64,000 bases of DNA from contig CAJHNH020006667.1 in NCBI GenBank assembly GCA_905116865.2, forward strand, positions 1,471,012 through 1,535,011, read 5' to 3'. The DNA is from Candidula unifasciata (taxonomy: Eukaryota; Mollusca; Gastropoda; Stylommatophora; Geomitridae). The notes beneath the pieces were generated by a model. The model worked only from the letters and a program-made list of their open reading frames with translations, ran no database searches and was not told where the DNA came from. Below, piece by piece: positions 55,275 through 64,000 of the stretch (positions are counted from its first letter, which is position 1; each line of letters opens with the position of its first letter). A program made the position numbers and the translations under genes.

Positions 55275-55400
55275 CAGTGTTCCTCAACCTTGTTTACACC
55301 CGCGACCCACTGCAACAGGGGAAATGATTGCACCGCCCACCCGCAAGCTTATGGAAACAGGAAGAAAAACAAATGTAGATATCAGTTTGTTTGTTATTTT
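55275..55400 (+). mobile_element. hAT MITE left end
   Basis: CAGTGTTCCTCAACCTTGTT, then CCGCGACCCACTGCAACAGG, similar to 21873-22095. CTCTAAGC precedes it, like the CTCTAAAC next to the 31865 element. No right end was located within the next 600 bp. Confidence 0.5.
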
Positions 55401-55794
55401 AATATAATCATGAGGTTCAACGATTAAACAAATGCCAAATCTGCTGCTGCTTACTGGTTTACTTCTTCTAAAGAAAGTTCAAATGTTTAGTTCGCTGTTC
55501 TTTTTGTTTTGAGTCAATCTTTTGAAATTCAAGACAAGAAATAACTTGCTTTCTTAAATAACACGGCACCATATTAGAAAACAATTCAGACAAGGGTGAG
55601 GAAATAAGAATGTGTCAACGCGCGGACTGCCGAAGCTGAAACAATACTGATAGTTCTTGGTCGCGACTAAAATTTCGGTACACACTGTATTGTCGCGTAC
55701 GACGCCACACAAGCTTTACAGCAGCAATGTAGTGCTGCAATTATTAACCGCTACACGAGGAGTGCATGAGTACTACACGAAAACCTCAACAAAT
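55401..55794. other. Unassigned sequence
   Basis: Possibly the interior of the hAT element whose left end precedes it. Nothing diagnostic. Confidence 0.3.
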
Positions 55795-56010
55795 GTCTGT
55801 GGCTTAGGCGTTGCGAACTAGCTTCGTAATACCAGGGTCCGGGTTTAATTCCAGTTGCGGACGATTTGTCTTGCGCTGGTACCGAGAGCTCACCGTTCAG
55901 TAGAAGCAATAGCAAACTACTGACTGTAAAATTTGCCTAGGAAAACCACAGCAGAAAACAAAATGCTAGTTTGTTCTGCAACGTCCTGTAAAGGATTCGC
56001 AAATAACATG
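55795..56010 (+). mobile_element. SINE-A
   Basis: GTCTGTGGCTTAGGCGTTGC, a diverged B box GGGTTTAATTCCAGTTGC, CAATAGCAAACTACTGACTG, AATTTGCCTAGGAAAACCAC, GTTCTGCAACGTCCTGTAAA, GGATTCGCAAATAAC. Slightly shortened in the middle. Confidence 0.8.
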
Positions 56011-56199
56011 AGTTATAGTGCTTATTTCAGAGCCCAGACTGGAATAAAGGTCACGTAACCGTCGGTGGCACAAATATATCTTCTAGGCGACTGATTTCCC
56101 ACAACTTGTACCTGTTTGTGATTACCATCCTTCAGGTGTTACTCTTACAGACTCTTTTTTTTTTTTAAAGAGAAAAACTATCTACCCCATCCATTACAT

Positions 56200-56656
56200 C
56201 AGCGTTTCTCAAACTTTATCGCCGCGGCACCCATGTCGGATTAAAAAAATGTCGCGGCACACTTACCTTTAAAGCGGTTTGAATGCTTAGTAAGAGAAGA
56301 AAAAACAACGCAAATGTAATGTTCAGCTGTCTTTAATTCTATAAATGACACTGTTTAAATGAATGTTTTACTATTTACTTTATGTTTTTGGGAAGTTTAG
56401 TTAACTGTACCCTCGAATCACTTGAAGGTTGCTTCTGTATCTAAGTTTTTTTTTTTTAAGTACGCGTAAGTTGCAGCCTTGCCAGTAGCAGTGTCTTTTG
56501 AATACACCTGCATCCAGAACGATTCTTGGTTTCCTTTGTGGTATTTCTGTTTTAAACTATTGTCTTCGCTGATCTCAAGCAGATTTTAGAAAAAAAATTC
56601 ATGATTGCCACGGCACCCCTAGTATACGTTTGCGGCACCCAGTTTGAGAACCTCTG
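56200..56656. mobile_element. hAT MITE, 457 bp
   Basis: Ends CAGCGTTTCTCAAACTTTAT and CAGTTTGAGAACCTCTG. Flanked by a perfect CATTACAT at 56192-56199 and 56657-56664. The interior aligns with 32966-33496. Confidence 0.93.
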
Positions 56657-56664
56657 CATTACAT

Positions 56665-57323
56665 GGTTAGGCAGAAATTTTTGGTGAGCCACCTGGAGTT
56701 TTCTATGAGCCACGACCCTCGAGTTGAAGAGCAAAGCTTTGAGCCATTAGACGCGAGAGAGCGAGCATCTAGATTTTTACCCGGTGGGCCATCGCGTCGA
56801 TTCTGAAATCGGTAACTAGCTAATCCGTTACTGAATGCCACCGTTTAGAGAGAAAAAAAATGTGTTTTACATCTTGAAGGTTAGAGATGTGCAGAACACC
56901 ACAGAAAGGAAATATGCTCAGCAATGTAAAGTAAAAAAAAAAAACAGCAGGGAGACCTGAAGACCCCCAGAACTGTCATTCCACGCGTGTTTCATAAATC
57001 ACGGACAGTTAATTCCATTCATAATGTTGTCTCCGCCCCCAAACCACTAGCCTTTTTATTCCTACACGCAGTCGATGAAAGGGTGCAGTTAGTGACTGGA
57101 TATTTATCATTCTTTGAAGTGGGCGATTACCTTGGGGAATACAGATTGGAGATAACTATGATGGAGAGAAGAAAGAAAACAGACAAGCAAGGACATGGCT
57201 AGTGTAGTTATCCCGAGGCGTGTGGTATGTCTGGTATCAGATGCAACAGAGTGTGCACATGGCTGCGTCAGCATTCCGTGAAATAGCGTCACAGATGATG
57301 TATTTTGACAGTGTGGCTTAGCG
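56665..57323. other. Unassigned sequence
   Basis: Nothing recognised. Confidence 0.45.
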
Positions 57324-58897
57324 CAGGGCTTCTTAAACGTTAGTTAGTTAGTTAGTTAGTTAGTTGGGTTATCATCATTGCACTCCGGACATGTCCATAG
57401 GTGCTCAGATACTCCCCTCAGTATGAATCCCAACGTCCGATGGCTAATAGTACCAGTTCTATGTTGATTAACAAATCTTCTGACGTGTCCGGTGTGCGTC
57501 TCGTTTTTTGCTGTGCCGATCTTAATTCCCAAGTCTGCCATTCTGGCGAGTGATGTGGATTCACTGCCACCAAAGTCCTCTATCCTTCCCATTTCTCTGA
57601 GGGCATTGATAATATCTGCATGATCCATAGGCCGACCGTCGGTAGTGATAGCGGATCCAGCCAGTCTGTCAGCTCTTTCATTTCCATCGACGCCTGCGTG
57701 TCCCGGGAACAAAAATAAAGGTGACTCCTCGCACAGTGGACTTCTGAATTGATTCAAGCCATTGTCTTCGCACTGAACCTGCCTGAACCCTCCGGATCAT
57801 ACTCATTGAATCACTGAGTATACATATGCGGGTGTATTTTTGTGTTTCAAGCCAGGCAAACGCTTGCGTCACTGCCATCACCTCCATCGTCATGCTGCTG
57901 GTTGTCATGGAGAAGGCGCCGTTGGCTTCTTTGACTGTTCTGCCCGCTGAGCGTGCTGTAAATGCCCATGCGCTTCTTCTTTTGGCGTATAACGGATCCG
58001 TCTGTATAGATTAGTGCATCTGCTTCGTCTGAATTTTCACCGATGAGAGCGTTGACCTCTGTATTAACAGCAACAGGATTCTCTTCTCTACATCGCCTGT
58101 TGAGTGTGACAATACAGGAAAATGTACAAATAAACGCCTGAGGCACAGGTATCCATTCTGCACCAGGTATGATGTCGGTTAGGCTGCATATTTGCCTAAT
58201 AACATCTTCTGCCCGACCTAGCCATGATTTTCCCCTCTTCAGTCTGTCGCCCTTTTCACTAAAAAGTGCTTGATGCAGTGGGTGTTTCTTATCAGCACAT
58301 ATTTTGAGGTATGCCCGAGCCTTCCACATCCTGATCCTTTGGTTCATTGTTGGAAAGTCAAGTAGATACCTCATTGCTCCACAGGATGTGTCTCTTGTAC
58401 ATCCCAAAATCTTAAACGTTTTGTGGGCTATCGACCTGTTTTAAGAAAGAAACAAAGATTACGTAATGCCTGTCTAGGAAGCTATATTTTTAAAGCGAGT
58501 AAACAGGAACAGGCTTTGACAAATATGCTCTCCTAAAAAAATGTTTTTTTTTTAATGGTGTGCATGTCCAAACCCGCCGTTTATTGGCTGTTGTGTGGTT
58601 TTTAATAGTTTGTTTTACATTTAGTATGAATCTCATGCCGCTGTGAAAATAAACGCAAGCCTGTCTATAGCCAAAACGTCTGAAACTGACTTTGAAACCC
58701 TGTATGCTGGGATTTTGAAACGCTTCAACGATCTCTAGCCAAGGACACAAAGTTATCTAACTCTGCAATGCCACTTTCCTCCTCTTCCTCCCTATTCTTT
58801 ATTTAACGTTAGGTAATTGCCACATAAGCTATTACTCCATTCCCTATATTGTGTTAGCGCTAAGAGGAGGCGATATCGCCCACTTTGGGAAGCACTG
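57324..58897. mobile_element. hAT non-autonomous element split by a LINE
   Basis: Once the LINE and one target copy are removed, the remaining sequence starts CAGGGCTTCTTAAACGTTTT and ends CCCACTTTGGGAAGCACTG, imperfect inverted repeats of the CAGNG-CTTCT type. Flanks GCTTAGCG and GTTTAGAA match at 5 of 8. The internal GGCGATATCGCC at 58871 is palindromic. Weaker than the other hAT calls. Confidence 0.55.
57342..58409 (-). mobile_element. 5'-truncated RNase H LINE with 11-bp target duplication
   Basis: The minus strand encodes a region before RNase H (RYLLDFPTMNQRIRMWKARA), then RNase H: ALIYTDGSV (first Asp), VMAVTQAFAWLETQKY (Glu region), ILSDSMSMIRRV (second Asp), FVPGHAGVDGNERADRLAG split by frameshift (last His/Asp region), and a C-terminal CPECNDDN zinc-like end. 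One or more frameshifts near 57690 and 57900 break it. The 3' tail is (TTAG)n on the plus strand at 57340-57364. The repeat TCTTAAACGTT flanks it at 57331-57341 and 58410-58420. A non-LTR element with RNase H suggests the I/Jockey-type group. Confidence 0.9.
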
Positions 58898-59184
58898 GTT
58901 TAGAAAGTGTGTTCCCATAATGTGTTTCGGGCCCTAAACAATCTACGTGGCATCTATGCTACGTAGGCTGATTTATTTAACCCTTTCTTTCCTGTGCAAT
59001 TTTACCTTTACGATTAAATTGTCTTGGTAGGACGGTGATAAAATATAACTGTCCCGATAAGGATGTAAAGTAAACAGGAAGTTTGAATGGGTAAATGTAA
59101 CATTTAGCTGAGACCAAGGAAATTACATGCATTACCTAAATGTACAAATATCACGAATATTCCTCCACCTCCCCTTGTTCTTTC
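58898..59184. other. Unassigned sequence
   Basis: Nothing recognised. Confidence 0.4.
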
Positions 59185-59375
59185 CACTGCGTGGTCTCGA
59201 GACATGGTGTCTGCCTTGAATGCTAGAGGTTCAGGGTTCAATCCCCAGTAAGGGTTGGGATTTTTTCACGAGGACTTGGACTCCTAGTAATTCCCCCTGG
59301 TCTCTGGGTAGTGAGATCGGACTCCCGTGTGCATTGTTGCGCACGTAAAACATCCCTCGGCAGTTGGAAATCGAA
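59185..59375 (+). mobile_element. tRNA-derived SINE, separate family
   Basis: Head GTGGTCTCGAGACATGGTGT, B box GAGGTTCAGGGTTCAATCCC, then TTTTTTCACGAGGACTTGGA, TCCCCCTGGTCTCTGGGTAG and CATCCCTCGGCAGTTGGAAA. The B box is perfect (GGTTCAATCCC core). No second copy was seen in the window. Confidence 0.6.
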
Positions 59376-59413
59376 AAGAGTAGCCTAACGGCGCTGCAAT
59401 ACTTACGGGCAAG

Positions 59414-59640
59414 TGTTATTTTTATGTGCCACTGTTATACTTTTGGGCCACTGTTATACTTATGGGCCACTGTTATACTTATGGGCCACTGTTATACTTT
59501 TGGGCCACTGTTATACTTATGGGCCACTGTTATACTTTTGGGCCACTGTTATACTTTTGGGCCACTGTTATACTTTTGGGCCACTGTTATACTTATGGGC
59601 CACTGTTATATTTATGGGCCACTGTTATACTTAAGGACAC
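59414..59640. repeat. 19-bp minisatellite, about 12 copies
   Basis: Unit GTTATACTTTTGGGCCACT alternating with GTTATACTTATGGGCCACT. Open in all three plus frames because 19 bp without stops cycles through them. Confidence 0.95.
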
Positions 59641-61059
59641 TGCTATACCCTCGTTCAGTCTAAAATGAAATCAAAAATATGTCTCGGAGTCCCGCAGACA
59701 GCTAAAATCTTGACTTAGTTTCAAAAGCCCAAAAGGCTTCCATTCCAAACCACATGCTACGCCACGCATTCCAAGAGAGGAAAATCCCACTATTAAGAAA
59801 AAAAAAACTTTTTCAACTCTCCAAGCCATTTTATGCTCCAAGCTAAAATACTCTCCACAAGAACTGAATTAACTCAGTGAATTCAAACCCACAGTGGTAT
59901 TCAAAAAAAACTCACGAAGGCTACTTGAAACTCATGCAGTGCGATCTGTCTCAGGTCTTCAAAATGTGAAAGACATTGTTAAAGCAGTCTATTAAACTAA
60001 ATTGGACAGAAAATTAAAATGACTGTTTAATGAATTAAAGTGAGAGAGGATTTTTCAAAACAAAGTGTCATGGCATCGATCTACTTGTTTAATTACAGAA
60101 GGATTTTGTCAAGGCAGGGACTAGACTCGATCCAACAGACAAGAGTGATTAAAAGAGGGCAGGGCAAAGTCAAGATACAAATAATTTGGTGGCTTGGGCA
60201 AGTGCATGGGCTGGGACAAGAGCACTGACCTGATCAGAGATTTGCTAAGAGCACAGGAAGGCGAATAATAACCTCCTTATGCTTATCGACATAGCACATG
60301 ATGCTATTTCCAGGGGAAAAGTGACGCAGAGCGATTTGTGCATAGAAAATGGAGCGGTGTGCCAAACACATCAAGGACACACTGAGTCAGATGAATAATC
60401 GAGAAATTTAAAACGACTGAAAACTGTAAATTCACAGGTTAGACAAAAGAGGTGGGGAAAGAAAACAGAACAATTAGCGGCATTTTTTTTTTCAAAGACA
60501 GCAAAGCCAAATGTAAAATGTCAAAAACAGAAATCCGAAAAAAAAACAAAAAACATGGAAATCGTGAGTTATTCTGTGGTAGAAAAGCACATGTAAATGA
60601 ATTAAAACCAACCAGGAGATGGACAGCTATAAATATCAATAGTTATGACATACATTGCTGTCTTCTGCTGACATAATGGGACATAAAAATAGACATAAAG
60701 ACAAAATAAAACTGACCCATTTCTCTCTCGTTACCAAACACTTTAAGATGTCACAGAAGAAAACATAAGGCGTTTACCACATCTTGGCCAAGTTATGCAG
60801 TCGAGCGCCAAGCGAACACCCAGGTATGTTTATCTGGCCATAACTCACACCTGCTGAGCAATGAACTCGGCCATGACCTGGCTTTCATTTAACACAGTTG
60901 TTGCAGTTAGATCCTCATGACGACACGCATTTTGGCCTTTACAGCTGGGGTGGTTTCACGCAAGTCCAGAATCTGCAGTAGTTTGTATTTCACATTTATG
61001 GATACGGGGTGCAAATGAAAATTATTATTACAATGCTTCTCGTTTCGCTGCCATTAGTG
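59641..61059. other. Unassigned sequence, possible LINE relic
   Basis: A 62-codon frame at 60040-60228 (IIWWLGQVHGLGQEH) vaguely resembles the RWLGHVxRM tract of LINE reverse transcriptases. Nothing firm. Confidence 0.35.
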
Positions 61060-61395
61060 TTTCTTCTTCTTCTTCCTGCTTCTTCCTTCTTGTTCTTCTT
61101 CTTCTTCTTATTCCTTCTTCTTCTTCTTCTTCTTCTTCTTCTTCTTCTTCTTCTTCTTCTTCTTCTTCTTCTTCTTCTTCTTCTTCTTCTTCTTCTTCTT
61201 CTTCTTCTTCTTCTTCTTCTTCTTCTCCTTGTTCTTGCTCTTCTTCTTCTTCTTGCTCTTCTTGCTCTTCTTCTTCTTCTTCTTCTTCTTCTTCTTCTTC
61301 TTCTTCTTCTTCTTCTTCTTCTTCTTCTTCTTCTTCTTCTTCTTCTTCTTCTTCTTCTTCTTCTTCTTCTTCTTCTCTTCCTCCTCCTTCTTCTT
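61060..61395. repeat. (TTC)n array next to SINE-C
   Basis: About 335 bp TTC with a short GTTCTTGCTC variant cluster at 61229-61266. Leu, Arg and Glu frames are artefacts. It ends at a SINE-C 3' end. Confidence 0.97.
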
Positions 61396-61575
61396 TTAGC
61401 ATTCACTATTTGTAAACCACAGGAAAAAGATCTGATGGTTCCGCTACTTCCAGACTTTGGTCTTATTACATTAACTCACTTTCGTTTTTAATGCACATCC
61501 GTTTTACAGATCTAGCTAAGTTTTATGCAGTTCTTTGGTTTCTCGCCTGTTAGGCAGGTGTTCTCCGACTGTGAA
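61396..61575 (-). mobile_element. SINE-C fragment
   Basis: The plus strand reads TTAGCATTCACTATTTGTAA, a TTCCGCTACTTCCAGACTTT block, TTAATGCACATCCGTTTTAC, AGATCTAGCTAAGTTTTATG and TCTCGCCTGTTAGGCAGG. Diverged. Its GAA tail corresponds to the TTC array on its left. Confidence 0.6.
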
Positions 61576-61604
61576 GAAAACACCTTTTAATAATCACTTT
61601 TCAC

Positions 61605-61765
61605 GACATTATAGGAAAGGCAAGACAGACTGTTAACCAGATTGTGGCTGGTACCAACAGTACTGGAACTCTGCGCTGGCTGCTGAAGATGAGGACGGAG
61701 CATGCATGGGAATGCCCTGAGTGTTGTGATGTCAATTCTTGACTCAACTCAACTCAAGTCAAATA
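61605..61765 (+). mobile_element. RNase H LINE 3' end relic
   Basis: Plus-strand translation with a shift gives RQTVNQIVAGTNSTGTLRWL and HAWECPECCDVNS, matching VNQHRTGTISHRTLGFIL and LWTCPECNDDN of the 57.4-kb copy. It ends in a GACTCAACTCAACTCAA tail, similar in kind to the TTAG tail there. Confidence 0.65.
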
Positions 61766-61904
61766 GGTGTGTGAAATTCTCGGTCTATTTTGTCACCGCG
61801 TTTTTGTTTGTTTTCATACAGCCGATGACAAGATAACAATTACAGAAAGTGTGTTCATAATAATTCTGACTCAGTCTCATATTTAAACTATAATGTCAGT
61901 ACAC
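61766..61904. other. Unassigned sequence
   Basis: Nothing recognised. Confidence 0.4.
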
Positions 61905-62005
61905 ATACTTTAGCTGGGAAGTAAATACGATCAGAAGAAAGTTGATCACAACACCCATAGAGTGCTGACTGGTCTAAGGGTTGACAATAGGCCGTTACTT
62001 TGACA
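61905..62005 (+). mobile_element. SINE-B 3' fragment
   Basis: AGCTGGGAAGTAAATACGAT, AAGTTGATCACAACACCCAT and AGAGTGCTGACTGGTCTAAG match the middle and 3' parts of SINE-B. Confidence 0.6.
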
Positions 62006-62052
62006 CTATCGATGCTATGAGCGCAACACACTATCTCGGCTAGTTATCGGCA

Positions 62053-62350
62053 TACTTCTTCTTCGTCTTCTTCGCGTTCACCAGCTGTACACTCTGGCGG
62101 AAAGTTCTGGTTGCTCGTCCACTACTGAACTGCAGTCCTGCTCCAGAACCTGAGTGTTGCAAGTGCATCAGTTTTACAGGTCTCATTCTCTGGAATACAG
62201 ACTGTTGGTTCCTTGCCTCTCTGGCAGATGTACTCCTTCAAAGGAAGCTCCCCAATTAGTCGACTCCTACGACATGCTTTTGGGGAGGCAGTGGGTCTAT
62301 TCTTGTTTTCCCCACAATGGGGCCCCGGAACCCACACGGGGGATCGGCAT
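62053..62350 (-). mobile_element. SINE-C, full length with short GAA tail
   Basis: The plus strand starts TACTTCTTCTTCGTCTTCTT (tail), then GTTCACCAGCTGTACACTCT and onward to ATGGGGCCCCGGAACCCACA. Closest relative of the 24570-24862 copy. The shared minus-strand frame reads WVPGPHCGENKNRPTASPKA then RLIGELPLK. Confidence 0.85.
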
Positions 62351-62856
62351 ACTGCTGTGCATGGAAAATTTCACATACTCTTGCATACTTAGCGGTATAC
62401 TGACAAACAAGAGTACCGCAAACTACCTACACTACACATACACATGGATGAGGTGAACAAATAACAAAAACTCCACTGAGGAGCAAGCACAAAAGGAGGC
62501 ATGCGATGGTCAGAAAATGTCCTCCTTTGGTGAATGTTTTGGTTATTTACCCTGCGCAAGGCTCTCATTCAGGTGACATGGGTTCCATTATGGGTGAGTG
62601 ACGGCGTTTTTTATTCCTGTCTGTGGAGGGGCAGGGGCTAATAATTCTAGTCTGCACAGTCCGTGGCGACGGCATTAACCACGCAGTCTGGAATCGTCAG
62701 GCCCACGTCCAGATTTCTCCTTTTCTTTTGACCGTTCTACAGCTCTCTACTCACCACCGCCAAATAGCAGATACATGCAGTAAAGCACCATCCTAACAGT
62801 TTCATTAAAATAAAAGTCTCAGACTAAACAAATAATCCTAGTGTGTAACATATGGT
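62351..62856. other. Unassigned sequence
   Basis: Nothing recognised. Confidence 0.4.
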
Positions 62857-63150
62857 CTGAACGTTATCTTTTAACGTATAACCGAGGGCTTGAACGTAAT
62901 GTTTTAACGTATAACCGAGGGCCTAAACGTAATCTTTTAACGTATAACCGAGGGCTATAACCCAGGGCCTGAACGTAATCTTTTAACGCATAACCCAGGG
63001 TTATACGTAATCTTTTAACGTATAACCGAGGGCCTAAACGTAATCTTTTAAAGTATAACCCTTGGCTTGAACGTAATCTTTTAATGTTTAACTTAGGGCC
63101 TTAACTTAATCTTTTAACGTACAACCCAGGGTCTAAACGCAATCTTCGCC
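62857..63150. repeat. About 33-bp minisatellite, about 9 copies
   Basis: Unit AACGTAATCTTTTAACGTAT then AACCGAGGGCCT. One partial extra unit (ATAACCCAGGGCCTG) at 62956. Later copies are more diverged. Confidence 0.92.
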
Positions 63151-64000
63151 TGTCATCAAAGTAAATATGCATAGTAAGAAATTCGCTAAAAATTATTTTT
63201 AAAAAGCTTCAGCAAATGCAAGTACAAATGTCATTTAATAAGTTCTCCCTATAGTATAGGCATACAGAGAAAAATATGCCCACAAAAACATATTTATCAT
63301 TCTTTATAGAGCGTATACCCCAAAACCCCTGGCACCATGATATTCACTTCAAACTGCAGTCTAGAACCACTAAGGCCTACCTCTATGGTGACACATAAAA
63401 CACGGGAATGTTTTAAAGCAGTACTTTGAGCGACATGAATGGAATAAAACAGCAAACAGTAAAAACATTTCATTCATCACGACAACTAGTTCAAACCTTA
63501 GTGTACTTAATACGATCTCTTTACTAAGGCTGTTGTTACTATAATCTCATACTGTCTCTTACAGAAATGTTTTTTTTTTTTTTTAATAGTGACATTTTAC
63601 TGAATTGCTTCGCTAGCGGCAACAGTTCATACAGATGTTTAAAATCCTTTTCTAAACAGTCAGCGCGGACAAAACATAGCTAGCAGGTGTTCCAAGCGGC
63701 GGGAAAGCCTCTTCAGATAAAGTCTACACATTAAATTTGCTCAACGGAATGGTACAATTAATTGAATTAAATTCAAAACTGATTTAATAATGTGAAACGG
63801 TTAAGCCAAACACGCCTGCGGTACAATTATTCTGATTGCAAATTCAATTAAAAGTGCTTTTGAACGGCCACACACCGACGTTTCTGCAGTACAAGACGGG
63901 AGAATATAGGCGTCTTGTAGGATTATTGTAAAGTTGATTGAAATGTTCTAGCCGGTCGTTCTCAAATTGTGTACACAATCACACTAAATCCTCACACTGT
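63151..64000. other. Unassigned sequence
   Basis: T-run at 63569-63584. TCTAGCCGGTCGTTCTCAAA at 63948-63967 might begin another hAT end but is cut by the window edge. Confidence 0.4.

Noticed and set aside
59185..59375. Functional tRNA gene
   Set aside because: The B box is perfect, but the cloverleaf arms around it do not pair convincingly and a non-tRNA body follows, as in SINEs.

Overview
The window looks like metazoan, non-coding, repeat-dominated nuclear DNA. It is AT-leaning, full of long di- and trinucleotide arrays, and littered with 5'-truncated non-LTR retrotransposons, tRNA-derived SINEs, hAT-type DNA transposons and minisatellites. I found no operon, no bacterial gene arrangement and no convincing intact multi-exon host gene. 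The repeat mix would fit an invertebrate, perhaps a mollusc, but that is inference and the sequence alone does not fix the taxon.

Most long open frames are artefacts of trinucleotide repeats (CTT/GAA, CAT, ACT) or of minisatellites whose unit is a multiple of three, such as the 36-bp array at 37.4-38.45 kb and the 54-bp array at 17.9-18.4 kb. Frames with recognisable protein similarity all belong to transposons: LINE reverse-transcriptase C-termini at 13.8-14.3, 19.7-20.5, 26.55-26.75 and 42.9-43.7 kb; a LINE RNase H domain at 57.3-58.4 kb with relics at 6.9-7.3 and 61.6 kb; and a hAT dimerisation remnant at 43.8 kb. The one host-derived coding sequence is an intronless retrocopy of the Fubi/eS30 (FAU) ribosomal-protein transcript at 43.86-44.19 kb.

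Layout. 0-8 kb: tandem and dispersed unclassified repeats, a (CTA)n/(TAA)n array and a degraded RNase H LINE. 8-17 kb: SINE families, a SINE-B nested in a SINE-A, LINE relics and a large GAA array. 17-24 kb: a 54-bp dimeric satellite, a LINE inserted in a 56-bp minisatellite, an exact 198-bp tandem duplication, a hAT MITE and a 19-bp minisatellite. 24-34 kb: GAA-tailed SINEs, a MITE with long inverted repeats next to a LINE and a SINE-A with a 14-bp target duplication, and five hAT MITEs. 34-42 kb: the 36-bp satellite, TTC/ATC arrays and a 59-bp satellite. 42.2-44.4 kb: two SINE-Bs and a 1.5-kb hAT element holding a LINE tail and the eS30 retrocopy. 44.4-64 kb: more GAA-tailed SINEs with giant TTC arrays, hAT MITEs, a hAT element split by a LINE, and 19-bp and 33-bp minisatellites.

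The strongest finding is the hAT element at 42855-44359. It has perfect 17-bp terminal inverted repeats, a perfect 8-bp target-site duplication, a hAT transposase C-terminal relic and a processed FAU copy whose 59-codon eS30 portion is fully open. Target-site duplications were read by eye for most of the mobile elements and are given with coordinates so each can be tested directly.
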